Source: an uncultured Acetatifactor sp.
GTDB taxonomy: Bacteria; Bacillota; Clostridia; Lachnospirales; Lachnospiraceae
Direction: 5' to 3'
Length of the DNA stretch: 19,193 nucleotides
Assembly (NCBI GenBank): GCA_934402315.1
Contig: CAKRTS010000030.1
Span: forward strand, 1 to 19,193
The first letter of the stretch is position 1. Every line of letters starts with the position of its first letter. Under the pieces are notes generated by a model, which was not told the DNA's origin, made no database searches, and saw nothing but the letters and a program-made list of their open reading frames with translations. The position numbers were made by a program, and so were the translations under genes. Below are positions 19,142 to 19,193 of this stretch, one piece after another.

Positions 19142-19165
19142 TTCCTTTAAAATCAAGGAATTTTT
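19142..19165 (+). terminator. Weak hairpin with T-run, reads as a plus-strand terminator
   Basis: TTCCTT (19142-19147) and AAGGAA (19155-19160) form a 6-pair stem followed by TTTTT on the plus strand. The stem is AT-rich and no plus-strand gene precedes it nearby, so it may be fortuitous. On the minus strand no T-run follows. Confidence 0.25.
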
Positions 19166-19193
19166 ATTGTTTACTCTCAGCAGAATGAGCCAT
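19164..19193 (-). CDS. Possible 3' end of a further minus-strand gene
   Basis: The frame reading from the window edge gives AHSAESKQ and then TAA (19164-19166). Nothing about its function can be said. If real, it would be the gene upstream of the small peptide, perhaps another recombinase or element gene, since these often occur in rows. Confidence 0.25.
   Translation of the reverse strand: MAHSAESKQ

Overview
The window looks like chromosomal DNA of a motile, possibly spore-forming anaerobic Firmicute, most likely a Lachnospiraceae/Clostridia member. Reasons: a Clostridia-type Tad (Flp pilus) operon, a BofA-like sporulation protein behind a SigE-like promoter, a DUF2508/YaaL protein, a flagellin beside a very large DUF6240-like flagellar-region protein, strong AGGAGG-type ribosome binding sites, and SigA-type promoters. 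Taxonomy is inferred from protein character only. Almost every gene lies on the minus strand, so transcription order runs from high to low coordinates.

Layout, left to right. 1-116: start of the next, unseen part of the Tad operon. 117-4911: Tad operon read leftward from a clear promoter at 5011-5039: prepilin peptidase, CpaE/TadZ-like protein, CpaF/TadA ATPase, TadB, TadC. The pilins must lie beyond the left edge. 5076-5276: bofA with its own SigE-like promoter. 5392-5688: a DUF2508 gene, the only intact plus-strand gene, divergent from bofA and overlapping fliS tail to tail. 5638-10118: fliS, flagellin and a 942-residue DUF6240-like protein, with flagellin coupled to the upstream gene by an 11-base overlap. 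10158-10190: terminator. 10229-15107: an operon of a TPR/acidic-repeat/degenerate AAA-like protein followed by glycogen branching enzyme, with promoter at 15161-15189.

The right part is a mobile or rearranged region. An IS4-family element (15296-16758, perfect 24-bp inverted repeats) carries a broken transposase and shows no target-site duplication. It abuts a 738-codon minus-strand ORF that joins a large serine recombinase lacking its catalytic-serine segment to a DVSGN linker and a surface-enzyme-like beta domain. The stop codon of that ORF comes from the IS terminus. GC content visibly drops in the recombinase part. Upstream of it are a palindrome-rich gap, a 24-residue hydrophobic peptide gene with an excellent RBS, and the last codons of a possible further gene.

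How the parts fit: the left 15 kb is a surface-appendage and carbon-storage region (Tad pilus, flagellum, glycogen). The most unusual object is the recombinase/carbohydrate-binding chimera at the IS junction. It could be a real recombination product, gene decay, or an assembly join at a repeated IS, and the sequence alone cannot decide. Other points of interest are the Ig-like insert in TadC, the degenerate P-loops of the CpaE-like and TPR-AAA proteins, the 210-bp acidic tandem repeat, and the bofA/DUF2508/fliS arrangement.
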